Source of the DNA: Pyrrhosoma nymphula
Lineage: Eukaryota > Arthropoda > Insecta > Odonata > Coenagrionidae
Direction: 5' to 3'
Length of the DNA stretch: 64,000 nucleotides
NCBI GenBank assembly: GCA_963573305.1
Contig: OY754339.1
Location: forward strand, 88,319,838 to 88,383,837
Made by a program: the position numbers and the translations under genes. Under the pieces are notes generated by a model that was given only the letters and a program-made list of their open reading frames with translations, had not been told where the DNA came from and ran no database searches. Of the stretch, positions 52,901-58,938 are shown one piece after another. Position 1 is the first letter of the stretch; every line of letters starts with the position of its first letter.

Positions 52901-55900
52901 AATCACAGGGATAAGATCCTTTGAAAGTTGCACATCCAACTCAACCATGTCTGCTCCATGTCTAGCAGCCCTCAGCAACGATGCTATGGTATTTTCACGC
53001 ACTTCAGCACACCTAAATGAAAGAAAGACCAACAATAGGTCAATTGATTTTTCTACTTACAGCTGCTGAAATTGTAATACCAAGTACAGTGGCAGAAAAA
53101 TTTAACGCAAAGCTCGTTGGACGTCTGAATGCAGCGAACATGGGTACTACTTGGAATAGACCACCTTCCGAAAATTTGACAGTAACATATCTCATACAAC
53201 CAGGAATTTTCAAACTTCATACGCTTCGTACCAATGATAATCATATGCACTATGCGTAAATGACCTTACTACGAGTTCTTGTTTTTTTTTTTTCAAATTA
53301 TGTCTTCGCCCACCTCTCACCTAGTAACTGTCGTCTGTCGTCGGGGAATCTGTGAACGCAGTCACACATAGTGAACATAGAAACCTCTAGACTGCATCAC
53401 AGTTCCAGTTATGTAATGGGTAAACATCCGGCTTCTGACATGAAGACCGCTAGTTCAAATCTCGGTGAAGCCTCATTAATTGATCCACCTAATGAAATCC
53501 GTTTTTCTGGCCATTCAATTTTTTGCTTAATACTGCAGGAGGCCCACAGGATGTAATATGATACCTTGAATGTCACTAGCCTTTATTAATTATAATTCAA
53601 CCCCTAACTACCATAACCATTTTTTCCGGCAGTTGACTGAACAGTAAAATTTGACCACTCCTGAGTCGTCCAGCCCCGTTCGCATACCTCTTATACCTCC
53701 TGGCTCTTTGTGAGCTCTTATCGCCTCATACGCTCTCTCGCTTTATTTTCTCAAGGGCAGATCCCTCGAGATTTGGCAAGACAGAGTGAAGGCAGAATTT
53801 CGAGCCACTGAAAAAACTGGACGATGTTGGTTCTTACAGTCGTCGATTTTTCGTATGCGCGTGTGTAAACGAATCAGTTCGTCGAAGCAAATATATACCT
53901 CTACAGTTGAGCTGGCGAGAGTTGTCCGAAGACAGCGAGAGAGAGAAAGTTAGGAAGGGCAGAAAACCCTGACGCGCAGTCAATCATTGTCCCCCAAATG
54001 CACCCCACACCCTCGCTTTGTCATACAACGTTGTCACATGCATATGAACCACCAAAACAACCCTTTTCATTCATATCTCTTTGAGTTCTTTTGCATGTGT
54101 TCGTTCAGCTGCAGTGGTGTTTTGAAACTTTCTGGTGCCTTTTCCTACGTTTTCTGTAAAACTTCAAGGCGCTTTCAACGGGAGTATTTTACTGAAGTGC
54201 TTGTAGAAAGCTTCCGAGTGTTTTGTGTTGTTCTGCTGCTGTTTCTTCGCTTATCGAAGTATTTTTCTATGAGTTTTTCAGAACAAAATATTTCCCTGAG
54301 TTTTCCCGGTTTTCAAGGTCGCCGGACCCTGTAAGCTGCTGTTTCTTCGCTTATCGAAGTATTTTTCTATGAGTTTTTCAGAACAAAATATTTCCCTGAG
54401 TTTTCCCGGTTTTCAAGGTCGCCGGACCCTGTAAGTATACCCATTCCAGCTCTAGGAACTTGTTCTGGAAACAGTTACCTCATCTACTTGTGTGGGTGTA
54501 TGCACCTCATTAAATGGGCTTAATTGCACTTAACATGTAGTTTCAGATCAATAATTACTACAAACTTGTCATTATTGATATTTTCAGTTGGTTGTCAATC
54601 TTATAATTTGTCTTTATATGTTCTGTGTGATTTTTTCATCAGCCGTTTTGAAAAAAGTATTGCAGTTGATTTTGCAGATAAAATCAAAATTATGGTCTCC
54701 ATTCAATCGAGGAGGTATCTTTGCTGCATTTGCAAAATATACCTGTATCATTTAATTTTATATATTCACATGTACTTAAAGAGCTTTAATAAAAATCAGT
54801 GTTTATAAGTCCACGTCCCATTCTCTTATGCAATCAGTTGGTCCATATGTGAAGTTAGAGGTTCTCCCAATTTCCAATGAATATGTCAAGAACCAAAGAG
54901 GATTATTACATTGTAACATTAATTAATATGGATAAGGGAAAGTACTTTTTTTAAATCAGAAATATTCTTGAATATACTGCATACTGCAAAAGTAGCATGT
55001 AACTTCAATTGGGGGTCACGAATTTCGTGGCATAATATACCAATATGCCTTGCTGAATATTTTGTGATTGAATTTGAACCTCAGATATGTTAAAAGGCCT
55101 TTTGCAATGGAAAGTCCTCAGATATGAACGACTGCACAATATTTGTAATAATAATTCATTCCAGACAAAATTTTCTGTAAGTAGCCAGAATAAAAATCAA
55201 ATGACATAAATGTCATTATATGGTGGAACCACCATAATGTTTAAAGCAAATATAAATTTGATGTTGAATTATGTGTGAATCACCTCCTGTGTGCCTTCCT
55301 CTAGCCTCAATCTGAGCAAAAATTTATGTCAGAAGATAACACAACCACCACCTAATTTCCAGTCTATTTCTCCCCCAAATCCACTGACTCCACCACAAGA
55401 CAAACTTAGATGGGAAGAGAGAACATATGATTTCTCTCAAGGGCAAGGAATACTCACTGCTTAGTCTGTGTCTTGAAGGAGACACCTGCACCACGGTGAC
55501 CAACATCCAGGCCTTTCCAAGTATGCTTCCAATGACGAGCATATGAAGCCGCCATATCACATTCAAAACTCTGTACTGGTCGGATAACGACATACTCAAG
55601 ACAGAGCTGTCCCACCGGGCGATGCCGCTTGTCAGTAATAGGAACCAGAACCTGGAGAGGAATAAGAAAAAAATCAATTTTCATGAAGTTGATACTGTTT
55701 TGTTACACTTCAGCAGAACAACTATCTGTTTAACAACTTTAGAATGTATTCTAAATCTCTTTCACTGACCAATTTACTAATCATTCAATATAGCTAAACA
55801 AAAAACTATTAGTATAAACAAAAAACAGCACAGCCAACAGAATCCATCTACAGCAAATCCTAATACAAAAACTTCATCAAACAGGAAAAGATATCCATGA

Positions 55901-58174
55901 TCATGTAGGATCTAAGTCTTAAGGTACAATTTAAACCAGGGAAATATATGTACATAGCAGATGCCCTGTCTAGAGCTTCTGTTAATAATGGTGACCCTCT
56001 TGATGAATTGCTTGAGACATTAGATTTTGAAGTTTTCTATCAAGCTGTAACTTTAAAGGATCACTCCCTGTTTGTCCTAGTAAAATGCAAATAATTAAAG
56101 AAGAAACTTTCAAGGATCCTGCATTAATTGCAATTAAAAATTATATTGTAAATGGTTGGCCTCTGACAAAGCGTAACGTAGATAATCTAGCATTACCATT
56201 CTGGTGCTCAAGGCATGAACTGCACCAAGTAGATGACCTTATTTTAAAAAAATGAGGCTCTTGTTGTACCTAAGTCATTACAGAGAGAAATGCTTGTGAA
56301 AGTTCATGAGGGCCATTTGGGCCAAACTCTTTGTGTTAACCAAGCTAAAGATGTATTGTATTGGCCTAATATGCAAGCTCAGATAAAATATATGGTTTCA
56401 AGTTGCACAACATGAGCTAAATATCAAAATTCCAACTGTAAAGAAACAATTATCTTTCATGAAATCCCAGATTTACCATGGCACAAAGTGGCTGCTGATT
56501 TCTTTTATTTTGATGGTTAACATTATTTGTTAATTGTTGATTATTATTAAAAATTTATTGCAATTTTTCTATTACCAGATAAATCAAGTGACACTGTTAT
56601 TTTACATTGTAAATCTATTTTTGCACGTCATGGTATACCTTTTGTAATGGTTACGGATAATGGACCTCAATTTTCCTGTAAATCTTTTGTTAACTTTGCT
56701 AAAATGTACGGGTCCAGGCATGTCACTAGTTCTCCTAATCACCCTCAATCAAATGGTTTATGCGAAAGATCGGTACAAACAGTCACACAGTTACTGAAAA
56801 AAGCTGCATTGAATAAAGAAAATTCATACATGGCATTGTTAAAATTAAGAAATTCACCTAAAGAAAATTCGCCATCACCAGCACAACTTTTATATTCCCT
56901 TCAATTAAATTGTAAGATTCCAGTTTCAGGAAACTTCCTGGAACCAAAAGTTTCAAAATTAAATAAAAGAGTTGTTTCTCACCAACAAGAAAGGGTGAGG
57001 AAATATTATAACAGGAAAAGTATAGAAATGCCTACATATTCTCCCGGGGAGAGAGTTATGTTCAAAAAGTCTTCCCAAGAATCTTGGTCACCTGGAATAA
57101 TTCTAAAAAAATTACCTGAACCTAGGTCATATTTAGTTCAGGGGGAAAGCGAAGATGTAACCCTTCACCGAAATAGTCATCACATCTTTCCAAAAACTGG
57201 CTCGCCACAACCCTCGGGAGAGGAAAACTTTCTCGATAGAGTAAAATATGGATATGTATCCAGTAGAGGAAGGGTTGTGAAGCCTAGACGTCTATCTTTT
57301 AATTAATATTTGTGTATTCTTGTTTGAATAAAGCATATACTCATTTTGTAAAAGGAATGTATAGTAATTATAATTAATATTAGAATATTGTAGTTTATGA
57401 AAAGTATATATAATCTCATTTTGTAAAAGAAGGGAATGTTATGCATTTCGTTTTTCTTTTGTCTAAACCTATAAAACTGCCCTACTGTTCGTGGGGCCAG
57501 TCAGTATTGTAATGTGTCATGGAATAAACGAGTACGACACTGCAGCTAAGGAGTATCACTTAACACAATATAGCAAAAATGTGGGAGATCACATCTTATA
57601 GCAAAGACTATCAGTAAAAGTATTATTCAAATGTGTGAACCCATATTATAAAATGACTTTACATGGAACAATTATTAATGCATCACTACATGCATTATTG
57701 AGTAAATTTCAAAGCAATTTTATATCATCAAATTTGGGTAAACCAGCTGAACTTCACAGGGAAACATGACGTACAACTGACAGCAATAATGTTTGGTGAT
57801 CTCATCCACTAGATTCTCCAGGAGATAGTGTTTTGATGGCACCAGGAGTGCAGAATTTTCAACAAGAAAAATTTCCAAAGAATAATTAAGTATTCGTCCT
57901 GTAAATTTAAGAATTTTTTAACTTCACACAGTAAACGTTTTTCAAGATTGATGATGTTCCCCACTGACAAATATGCACTGCTAATAACTGGACTTAGTAA
58001 CTTAATTATTTTGCATGACCTTACCTTTCCAGTACTCTCCACCATGGCTGCAGGGAGGAGATGGCAAGATCCAACATGCTCCGGAAGATCTGTTGTCATT
58101 GAAGGATGAAGTGAAGAAGGCTCTTCGGACCATAAGTCCTCTTCAATGCCCGTGTAGAAATCTACAATGTATGC
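10750..58174 (-). CDS. GPCPD1: Glycerophosphocholine phosphodiesterase, GPCPD1/GDE5 family (N-terminus outside window)
   Basis: Spliced partial gene, eight exons, 1353 coding bases, 450 residues plus stop. The family hydrolyses glycerophosphocholine to choline and glycerol-3-phosphate in the cytosol, the last step of phosphatidylcholine turnover. Numbering from the first visible residue, the GDPD domain runs from LDVGHRGAG (about 98-106, catalytic His102 and Arg103) through ENT (121-123), MVELDVQLS (137-145, metal-binding Glu139 and Asp141), VIYHD (general acid/base His154), GFNVEIKW (Glu249, Lys251), NKYPVLFLTQG, GINVHTED and FCWGDDNND to LGLDGIIYD. The first exon covers the linker between the CBM20 glycan-binding and GDPD domains of relatives. 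Every junction has GT/AG and keeps phase. No frameshift, stop or lost catalytic residue, so it looks functional. The conserved Asn after HRGAG in vertebrates is Val here. All introns are loaded with transposons. Confidence 0.95.
10904..14087 (-). other. GPCPD1 intron, 3.2 kb
   Basis: AT-rich intron without a recognised transposon boundary. A half-terminus reading TACAGCGGAGGTTTCATAA near 13767 resembles the TACAGT-type ends of TA-flanked elements elsewhere in the window, but I find no partner. Confidence 0.6.
14088..14248 (-). CDS. GPCPD1: GPCPD1 exon, C-terminal barrel segment
   Basis: 161 bases coding GINVHTEDILRDSS, then GLVIFCWGDDNND and ELGLDGIIYD, plus two bases of the next codon. These are the most conserved C-terminal strands of the TIM barrel. 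Acceptor AG before 14248, donor GT(GAGTA) after 14088. Confidence 0.95.
14249..15693 (-). other. GPCPD1 intron, 1.4 kb
   Basis: No coding content or repeat boundary recognised. Confidence 0.6.
15694..15829 (-). CDS. GPCPD1: GPCPD1 exon with NKYPVLFLTQG
   Basis: 136 bases. The first G completes the Met codon from the upstream exon, giving ICSMIRLKQNKYPVLFLTQG. The exon ends VSAGIL before a GTAAG donor. It matches the 'QNKYP(I/V)LFLTQG' strand of animal GPCPD1. Confidence 0.95.
17030..17454. mobile_element. MITE with GGCCTGGTTACACGG ends, TTAA-flanked
   Basis: Left end GGCCTGGTTACACGGTACAT is matched by the complement of the right end (GGCCTGGTTATATGGTACAT), then both continue TAGAATGTACAAG or close to it. 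TTAA sits on each side (17026-17029, 17455-17458). The interior repeats the CACGGTACA/TTGTACATT motif several times. 425 bp, no transposase. TTAA suggests piggyBac or Kolobok mobilisation, though a shorter duplication inside this palindrome cannot be excluded. Confidence 0.8.
18720..19325. mobile_element. piggyBac-like MITE, TTAA target duplication
   Basis: TTAA at 18716-18719 and 19326-19329 flank ends reading CCCTTAGGCT and, on the other strand, CCCTTAAGCT. TTAA plus CCCTT ends is the piggyBac signature. 606 bp with no transposase. Confidence 0.75.
19886..20310. repeat. Foldback element, about 200-bp inverted arms
   Basis: About 19886-20085 and 20095-20310 are inverted copies (roughly 80-85 percent) sharing AGATTTAGCCCAGGTAATTC at the outer edge. 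They meet at a small palindrome (CATTCAAATGAATG, about 20083-20096). Both arms stay open in the same translated frame, giving similar peptides with ALTKSAT, IELRTR and FELPGLNL. That similarity follows from the DNA duplication and is not evidence of a gene. Confidence 0.85.
21089..21157 (+). mobile_element. Short LINE tail
   Basis: CTCCTAACACATACCCTGCC, then TTGAATTGGCTAGTGCGGCAG, then TATAGGCGTAGATGTA follows the same order as the tail of the LINE at 35098-35757 (CTAACACCCCCCGCC, TTGAGGCGGCTTGCGGGG, GTAGATGTA). Old, 5'-truncated relative. Confidence 0.5.
22057..22640 (+). mobile_element. 5' part of a TA-type DNA transposon with N-terminal transposase HTH remnant
   Basis: Begins TACAGTAGAGCCGGCAAGAG. 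Its first 360 bases match 53903-54270 (about 85 percent). Downstream, around 22490-22640, the plus strand encodes RIYEYFKKEKLHGSPLIPL and RTAEACGISSKSVYKY. This helix-turn-helix is common at the N-terminus of arthropod Tc1/IS630-like transposases ('...R-TAEA-G-S-x-x-S-V'). The catalytic part and right end are absent. Confidence 0.65.
22695..22977. mobile_element. hAT MITE with CAGTGG/CAGTAGCG ends and 8-bp duplication
   Basis: Left end starts CAGTGGGGCAAAGC. The right end reads, on the minus strand, AGTAGCGTAGCCAGAAGG. AAGCAAAG (22687-22694) and AAGCGAAG (22978-22985) are a 7/8 matching target duplication. The 'CAGTGGCGTAGCCAGA' end type is common among hAT elements. No coding capacity. Confidence 0.7.
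24543..26956 (+). mobile_element. Tigger (pogo) transposon, near full-length
   Basis: Ends are inverted repeats starting CAGTGGAACC(A/T)GGTTAGGACG with TA on both sides (24541-24542, 26957-26958). The 2.41-kb element carries a decayed pogo-type transposase and lies inside the dimerisation motif of hAT copy 1, so it is younger than that hAT. The last third (26200-26950) is AT-rich and non-coding. Confidence 0.93.
24931..26190 (+). pseudogene. Tigger transposase pseudogene
   Basis: Starts at ATG 24931. N-terminal CENP-B-like HTH with KQIKTAEKIKILEEVDRN and LNIPASTLNTIVSNRDKI, then a second HTH region with WIDGFKNRHGL. The DDE domain has YNADETGLFYNLLPDRT (first Asp), LLFVDHCAAHP (second Asp) and ANTTSHLQPLDQGNIR (third Asp). 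Several in-frame stops (for example before RLNIPAS and after GKSRV) and frameshifts make it inactive. The three catalytic aspartates are still visible. Confidence 0.9.
28010..32437 (+). pseudogene. hAT transposase pseudogene (BED finger, RNase H-like, dimerisation region)
   Basis: N-terminal BED-like finger: LLCKFCDKRLEF, an in-frame stop, then KHIGSDIHKRAKE (C-x2-C ... H-x4-H). Next come EAFLNAVISVEKLDNPKIRE and GDLPSADCIRQHY, then the first catalytic strand VFCDETTDKSGN. Further on: CSQAIVDTLNRYEVHYHNVV, WAHKVTFVGQIW, QTRWNTCFLAVLYI. After the inserted element: LLKLNQLMAEDPSKLIFEAL and the C-terminal WYPTANVDAERSISQYCVVV. Overall layout is that of the CGGBP1-related hAT family. Frameshifts near 28440 and 28650; inactive. 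Confidence 0.88.
29087..31926. mobile_element. TA-flanked non-autonomous element inside hAT copy 2
   Basis: Ends CAGTA(G/A)AAACTCGAAA are inverted repeats with TA at 29085-29086 and 31927-31928. Subterminal TTACGAA repeats are present on both sides. The 2.84 kb contains no recognisable transposase. It interrupts the hAT frame between LEGN and LHSKLKVLQ. Internal features: a solo TACAGTAAGTCCTCGAAATA end at about 29477, a 47-bp imperfect direct repeat (CCACCTG...GATGAGTGAAA) at 29943 and 30063, and a GA-rich block at about 30190-30225. Confidence 0.85.
33533..33663 (-). CDS. GPCPD1: GPCPD1 exon with KIVFSCFNPDICS
   Basis: 131 bases, AG before 33663, GTGAG donor after 33533. It codes DGTYELYHPFDLNMYVDLIL, then HGGHRKIVFSCFNPDICS and two bases of the next Met. 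It matches the 'G-x-R-x-I-V-FSSF(D/N)-x-DIC' segment of animal GPCPD1. Too short and frame-mixed to show as a long open frame; found by searching for the missing barrel segment. Confidence 0.95.
34556..34613 (+). repeat. Possible tRNA-derived SINE fragment
   Basis: GGTATAGCACTGACC, then GGTTTAAACCTAGG resemble degraded pol III box A and box B at tRNA spacing. A second GGTTTAAATC box lies at about 34497. No full SINE body recognised. Confidence 0.35.
35098..35757 (+). mobile_element. 5'-truncated LINE (CR1/jockey group) 3' end
   Basis: The frame read from about 35098 to 35592 encodes the RT C-terminal region: SQTKYLGVMITSNLSW, LKKLGFVKRIVGRF, CYFALVRPHLEYAASIWDP, ELNKIQRKAARFV, and LGWEPLETRR. 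These are classic for LINE RT thumb regions ('LVRPHLEYA..W.P', 'E.IQR.AARF'). The 3' untranslated part contains CCCCCCGCCACACGCC and ends GTAGATGTAG. Related tails at 4059, 6850 and 21089 mark a multi-copy family. This copy has one long open frame, so it is the youngest of the four here. Confidence 0.9.
37065..37588. mobile_element. TA-flanked MITE, pogo/mariner type
   Basis: Ends CAGTCGAGCA(T/C)C...TAATC(T/C)GG are inverted repeats, with TA at 37063-37064 and 37589-37590. Subterminal ATTTTCCGG / CGGATTAAGG motifs recur. 524 bp, non-coding. Confidence 0.85.
37917..38073. repeat. 80-bp tandem duplication, two units
   Basis: The unit starting GAGGAGAAAGG(A/C)AGACC is repeated with period 80 (37917 and 37997). 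Both units contain TTTCATTGAGCAAAGCTGAC. Few mismatches, so fairly recent. Confidence 0.88.
38417..38572 (-). CDS. GPCPD1: GPCPD1 exon with GFNVEIKW
   Basis: 156 bases, 52 codons, phase 0 at both ends: VYHLEEGTSKQERF, HSPFPTLQHALEVV, VGFNVEIKWTMQLK. The 'PFPTL' and 'GFN(V/I)EIKW' motifs are conserved in GPCPD1 and supply a barrel-strand Glu and Lys. It joins in frame after HMLK of the preceding exon. Confidence 0.96.
40476..40735. mobile_element. MITE with nearly perfect long inverted ends, ATT target duplication
   Basis: Both ends start GAGGGCCTGAGAGTCAAAGT and stay identical for 27 bases, then match with one change for about seven more. ATT lies on both sides. A 3-bp duplication and GGGCC-type ends fit PIF/Harbinger. 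260 bp. Such well-preserved ends imply recent movement. Confidence 0.88.
40900..42540 (+). pseudogene. Decayed hAT transposase, P52rIPK/ZMYM1-like type
   Basis: Conserved blocks in order with many stops and shifts: WKNDCEFATKLIALG and VVHQKNQYHIDAVLAGKR, CGRQNIPLR, FRMDSGYSNLRRHLESAP, NATYISKHTQNELIDCC, the catalytic region VMFEETTDISRICQLSISL, and a C-terminus with NCFSTLRRLKT, RTGLALMSVHREIPQD and IILGFADTKRHQDL. That is the layout of the widespread '52 kDa repressor of PKR inhibitor-like' hAT family. The AT-rich 3' flank ends in CCGCCCCTG at 42537, a plausible CAGGGGCGG terminus. Left end not found. Confidence 0.85.
42595..44221. mobile_element. Tigger-like non-autonomous element
   Basis: Inverted ends CAGTAAGTCCTCGACTTACG (20 of 20 match), TA at 42593-42594 and 44222-44223. 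Subterminal copies of ACTTACGCGGA repeat near both ends. 1.63 kb without transposase, and it contains a second element at 42978-43630. Confidence 0.9.
42978..43630. mobile_element. MITE nested in the Tigger-like element
   Basis: Inverted repeats reading ACACTAGC(A/G)TTC(G/A)TC, then GGAGTGGTTA, lie at 42978-43002 and 43606-43630. They enclose about 650 bp with further inverted GGTTGG/CCAACC patches. Exact outer boundaries and target duplication are not clear. No coding content. Confidence 0.65.
46000..46403. mobile_element. Probable hAT-type fragment with inverted AATTACC ends
   Basis: The right end reads, on the minus strand, TAGAGATGGGCCACTCTGAA, a common hAT end type. AAAATTACC/GGTAATTTT motifs are inverted at both edges of the block. 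The left terminus is missing or decayed. Confidence 0.45.
48209..48419. repeat. Long near-perfect hairpin (foldback), about 92-bp arms
   Basis: The arm from 48209 (ATTCATGCTGAG...) to about 48300 is the reverse complement of about 48328-48419 at roughly 90 percent. The arms share TTTCACCACACTGTGGCATAG, split by a short loop. The loop itself holds a third and fourth copy of (A)CATG(A/G)CTATGCCACA, so the centre is a smaller palindrome. It lies in an intron, so it would be transcribed as a stem-loop. Confidence 0.92.
48740..48985 (-). repeat. tRNA-derived SINE-like copy
   Basis: Minus strand shows GGTGTGGTATCTTGAGTGCC (box A-like) and TTGATTTGAAGCCCTG (box B-like) at tRNA spacing, then a body shared with 49650-49910. 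Shared body pieces include AGATTTTTCA, TACTTGGGTG/CTACTTGAGTG and CTGTGGACTCTTTGG/CTGTTGAGTCCTTGG. Confidence 0.6.
49470..49920 (-). repeat. Second copy of the same SINE-like repeat
   Basis: The tRNA-like head at about 49845-49905 (minus: GCCTTGGTAGAGAATTAGCA ... GGCTTGAAATCAG) is followed by the same body as the copy at 48740-48985, and it extends further toward 49470. The 90-codon open frame at 49468-49740 lies inside it and is not a gene. Confidence 0.6.
52742..53012 (-). CDS. GPCPD1: GPCPD1 exon with the GDPD metal-binding and acid/base motifs
   Basis: 271 bases. It codes (Q)CAEVRENTIASLL, HGADMVELDVQLSKD, LIPVIYHDFNVCI, LVLPVKDLTLEQLHMLK. Supplies the E-x-D metal ligands and the catalytic His of YHD. 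A 25-residue insert-like stretch (RKRGKSSQRDLEL ...) is polar and variable in relatives. AG acceptor before 53012, GTATG donor after 52742. Confidence 0.97.
53415..53480 (+). repeat. Possible tRNA-derived SINE head
   Basis: GTAATGGGTAAACATCCGGC (box A-like) and CTAGTTCAAATCTCGGTGAA (box B-like) at tRNA spacing, followed by GCCTC. The wording resembles the clearer SINE at 62636-62905. No full body. Confidence 0.4.
53903..54270 (+). mobile_element. Left-end fragment of the same TA-type transposon as 22057-22640
   Basis: Starts TACAGTTGAGCTGGCGAGAG and matches 22057-22420 at about 85 percent through CCCCAAATGCACCCCACACC, CATATGAACCACCAAAACAA and TTTCAACGGGAGTA. No transposase follows; it runs into the tandem duplication. 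Confidence 0.75.
54235..54434. repeat. Exact 100-bp tandem duplication
   Basis: Two consecutive 100-base units (54235-54334, 54335-54434) appear identical base for base. The unit ends GCCGGACCCTGTAA and includes TTTCCCTGAGTTTTCCCGG. Exact identity in an otherwise decayed intron suggests a very recent event or an assembly duplication. Confidence 0.95.
55458..55651 (-). CDS. GPCPD1: GPCPD1 exon with the HRGAG catalytic motif
   Basis: 194 bases: VLVPITDKRHRPVGQLCLEY, VVIRPVQSFECDM, WKGLDVGHRGAGVSFKTQTK plus two bases of Gln. 'G-x-L-x-(V/L)EY-(V/I)-(V/I)-I-(R/K)P' and 'LDVGHRGAG' are hallmark GPCPD1 strings; the His-Arg pair is catalytic. AG acceptor before 55651, GTGAGT donor after 55458. Confidence 0.97.
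55909..57306 (+). pseudogene. gypsy pol remnant: RNase H end plus integrase
   Basis: In order: 'ADALSRA' end of RNase H; zinc-binding region with HEGHLGQTLC and QAKDVLYWPNM (H-x-x-x-H type), the later Cys pair partly present (SCTT, then a stop); integrase core with LPWHKVAADFF (first Asp), VTDNGPQFSCKSF (second Asp) and NHPQSNGLCERSVQT (Glu). Frame 56647-57306 is open to the end, including a C-terminal basic domain (PGERVMFKK, SWSPGIILKKLPEPRSYLV). Stops at about 56253, 56414, 56518 and 56548 break the upstream part. Confidence 0.9.
57437..57565 (+). repeat. gypsy 3' LTR (short)
   Basis: Preceded by a purine tract (AAAAGAAGGGAA). Starts TGTTA and ends TAACA (5-bp inverted ends with TG/CA), with TATAAAA at about 57470 and AATAAA at about 57523. 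Only about 129 bp, which is short for gypsy. No 5' LTR is present to confirm the boundaries. Confidence 0.65.
58025..58174 (-). CDS. GPCPD1: GPCPD1 exon, linker before the GDPD domain (first exon in window)
   Basis: 150 bases, 50 codons, phase 0: AYIVDFYTGIEEDLWSEEPS, SMTTDLPEHVGSCHLLPAAM, VESTGK. Relatives have an equivalent 'GxxYLLPxxL...S.G.L.VPI' transition between CBM20 and GDPD. AG acceptor before 58174 and GTAAG donor after 58025; splices in frame to VLVPI. The upstream exons lie outside the window. Confidence 0.88.
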
Positions 58175-58591
58175 CTAAAAAATTAAAAAAAAAATAAACT
58201 TCATAGTTTGCCATGGCATTAGTCAAATAGATAGAGTAAATATAGATAGTATATATTAAGGGAGATTTCTATTTCACACAATCTAGGCCACATCTGGAGT
58301 ACACAGCAAGCATCGAGGACCCACGACAAAAAACTTTAATCCATAAAATATAATACTGAGTGCCAACAATTTAAAACTACATGCGAATGGTGAATTTACA
58401 GGGTTGTTACAAGATTCCCGAATTCAAATTCCCTGATAAAACTCTTCATTTCCCTTGAATTTTTCACACTCTAGTTTCGATCATTACATAACTTTTTTCG
58501 AAGTGTAAGAGTCAATATAGTACTAAATTATTTTAAAAAATATGTTTAAATTCTTTTTAAAACACATTTCTTTACAATGAACACAGGAAAA

Positions 58592-58811
58592 AACAGTAAA
58601 TTGTAAACTTAATAACAGTCAAATAAAAGTCAAAATATGGTGTCAAATTCAAATTGACACATCAAACAAAAAGTATTTATAATGAACAAATAAAAAACAG
58701 TAACTTTTTAAACTTAATTACAGTCAAAAACAGGAACTTGTAAATTGAATTAGAGTCAAATGAAATTCAAAATATGGTGTCAAATTTAAATTGACACATC
58801 AAACAAAAAGT
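58592..58811. repeat. Imperfect direct repeat near the transposon 3' end
   Basis: Units at about 58592-58674 and 58729-58811 both contain AAAATATGGTGTCAAATT(C/T)A and TTGACACATCAAACAAAAAG. Probably subterminal structure of the CAGGGTTGTTACA element. Confidence 0.85.
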
Positions 58812-58938
58812 CTACATTCAGGGATGTGGAAGTAGAACGTACGAGCCTAGTACCTAACCACGACGTCACAGAAATGCTATACTCGGGCACATAGTGCTCT
58901 CAGCCACTCGTTGATAGCGTCGCACTCCAACTGGTTTT

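Larger units (their letters stand above)
53013..55457 (-). other. GPCPD1 intron, 2.4 kb
   Basis: Contains a tRNA-like SINE remnant (about 53415-53480), the repeat copy 53903-54270 and an exact 100-bp tandem duplication (54235-54434). The remainder (54435-55457) has nothing recognised. Confidence 0.7.
55909..57565 (+). mobile_element. Ty3/gypsy LTR retrotransposon, 5'-truncated, with 3' LTR
   Basis: Begins abruptly inside the RNase H end of pol (KVQFKPGKYMYIADALSRA), continues through the integrase zinc region and core, and ends in a 3' LTR. gag, protease and RT are absent. The stop codons upstream of the integrase frame make it inactive. The truncation point lies within pol, which is unusual for an LTR element and suggests deletion. 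Confidence 0.9.
55652..58024 (-). other. GPCPD1 intron, 2.4 kb, holding a gypsy element
   Basis: The Ty3/gypsy remnant (55909-57565) lies on the plus strand, antisense to the host gene. The flanks 55652-55908 and 57566-58024 have no recognised content. Confidence 0.75.

Noticed and set aside
53987..54334. 115-codon open frame rich in Phe, Cys and Ser
   Set aside because: It is the translation of a dispersed repeat also found at 22057-22420 and of the 100-bp duplication. The frame is broken in the other copy.
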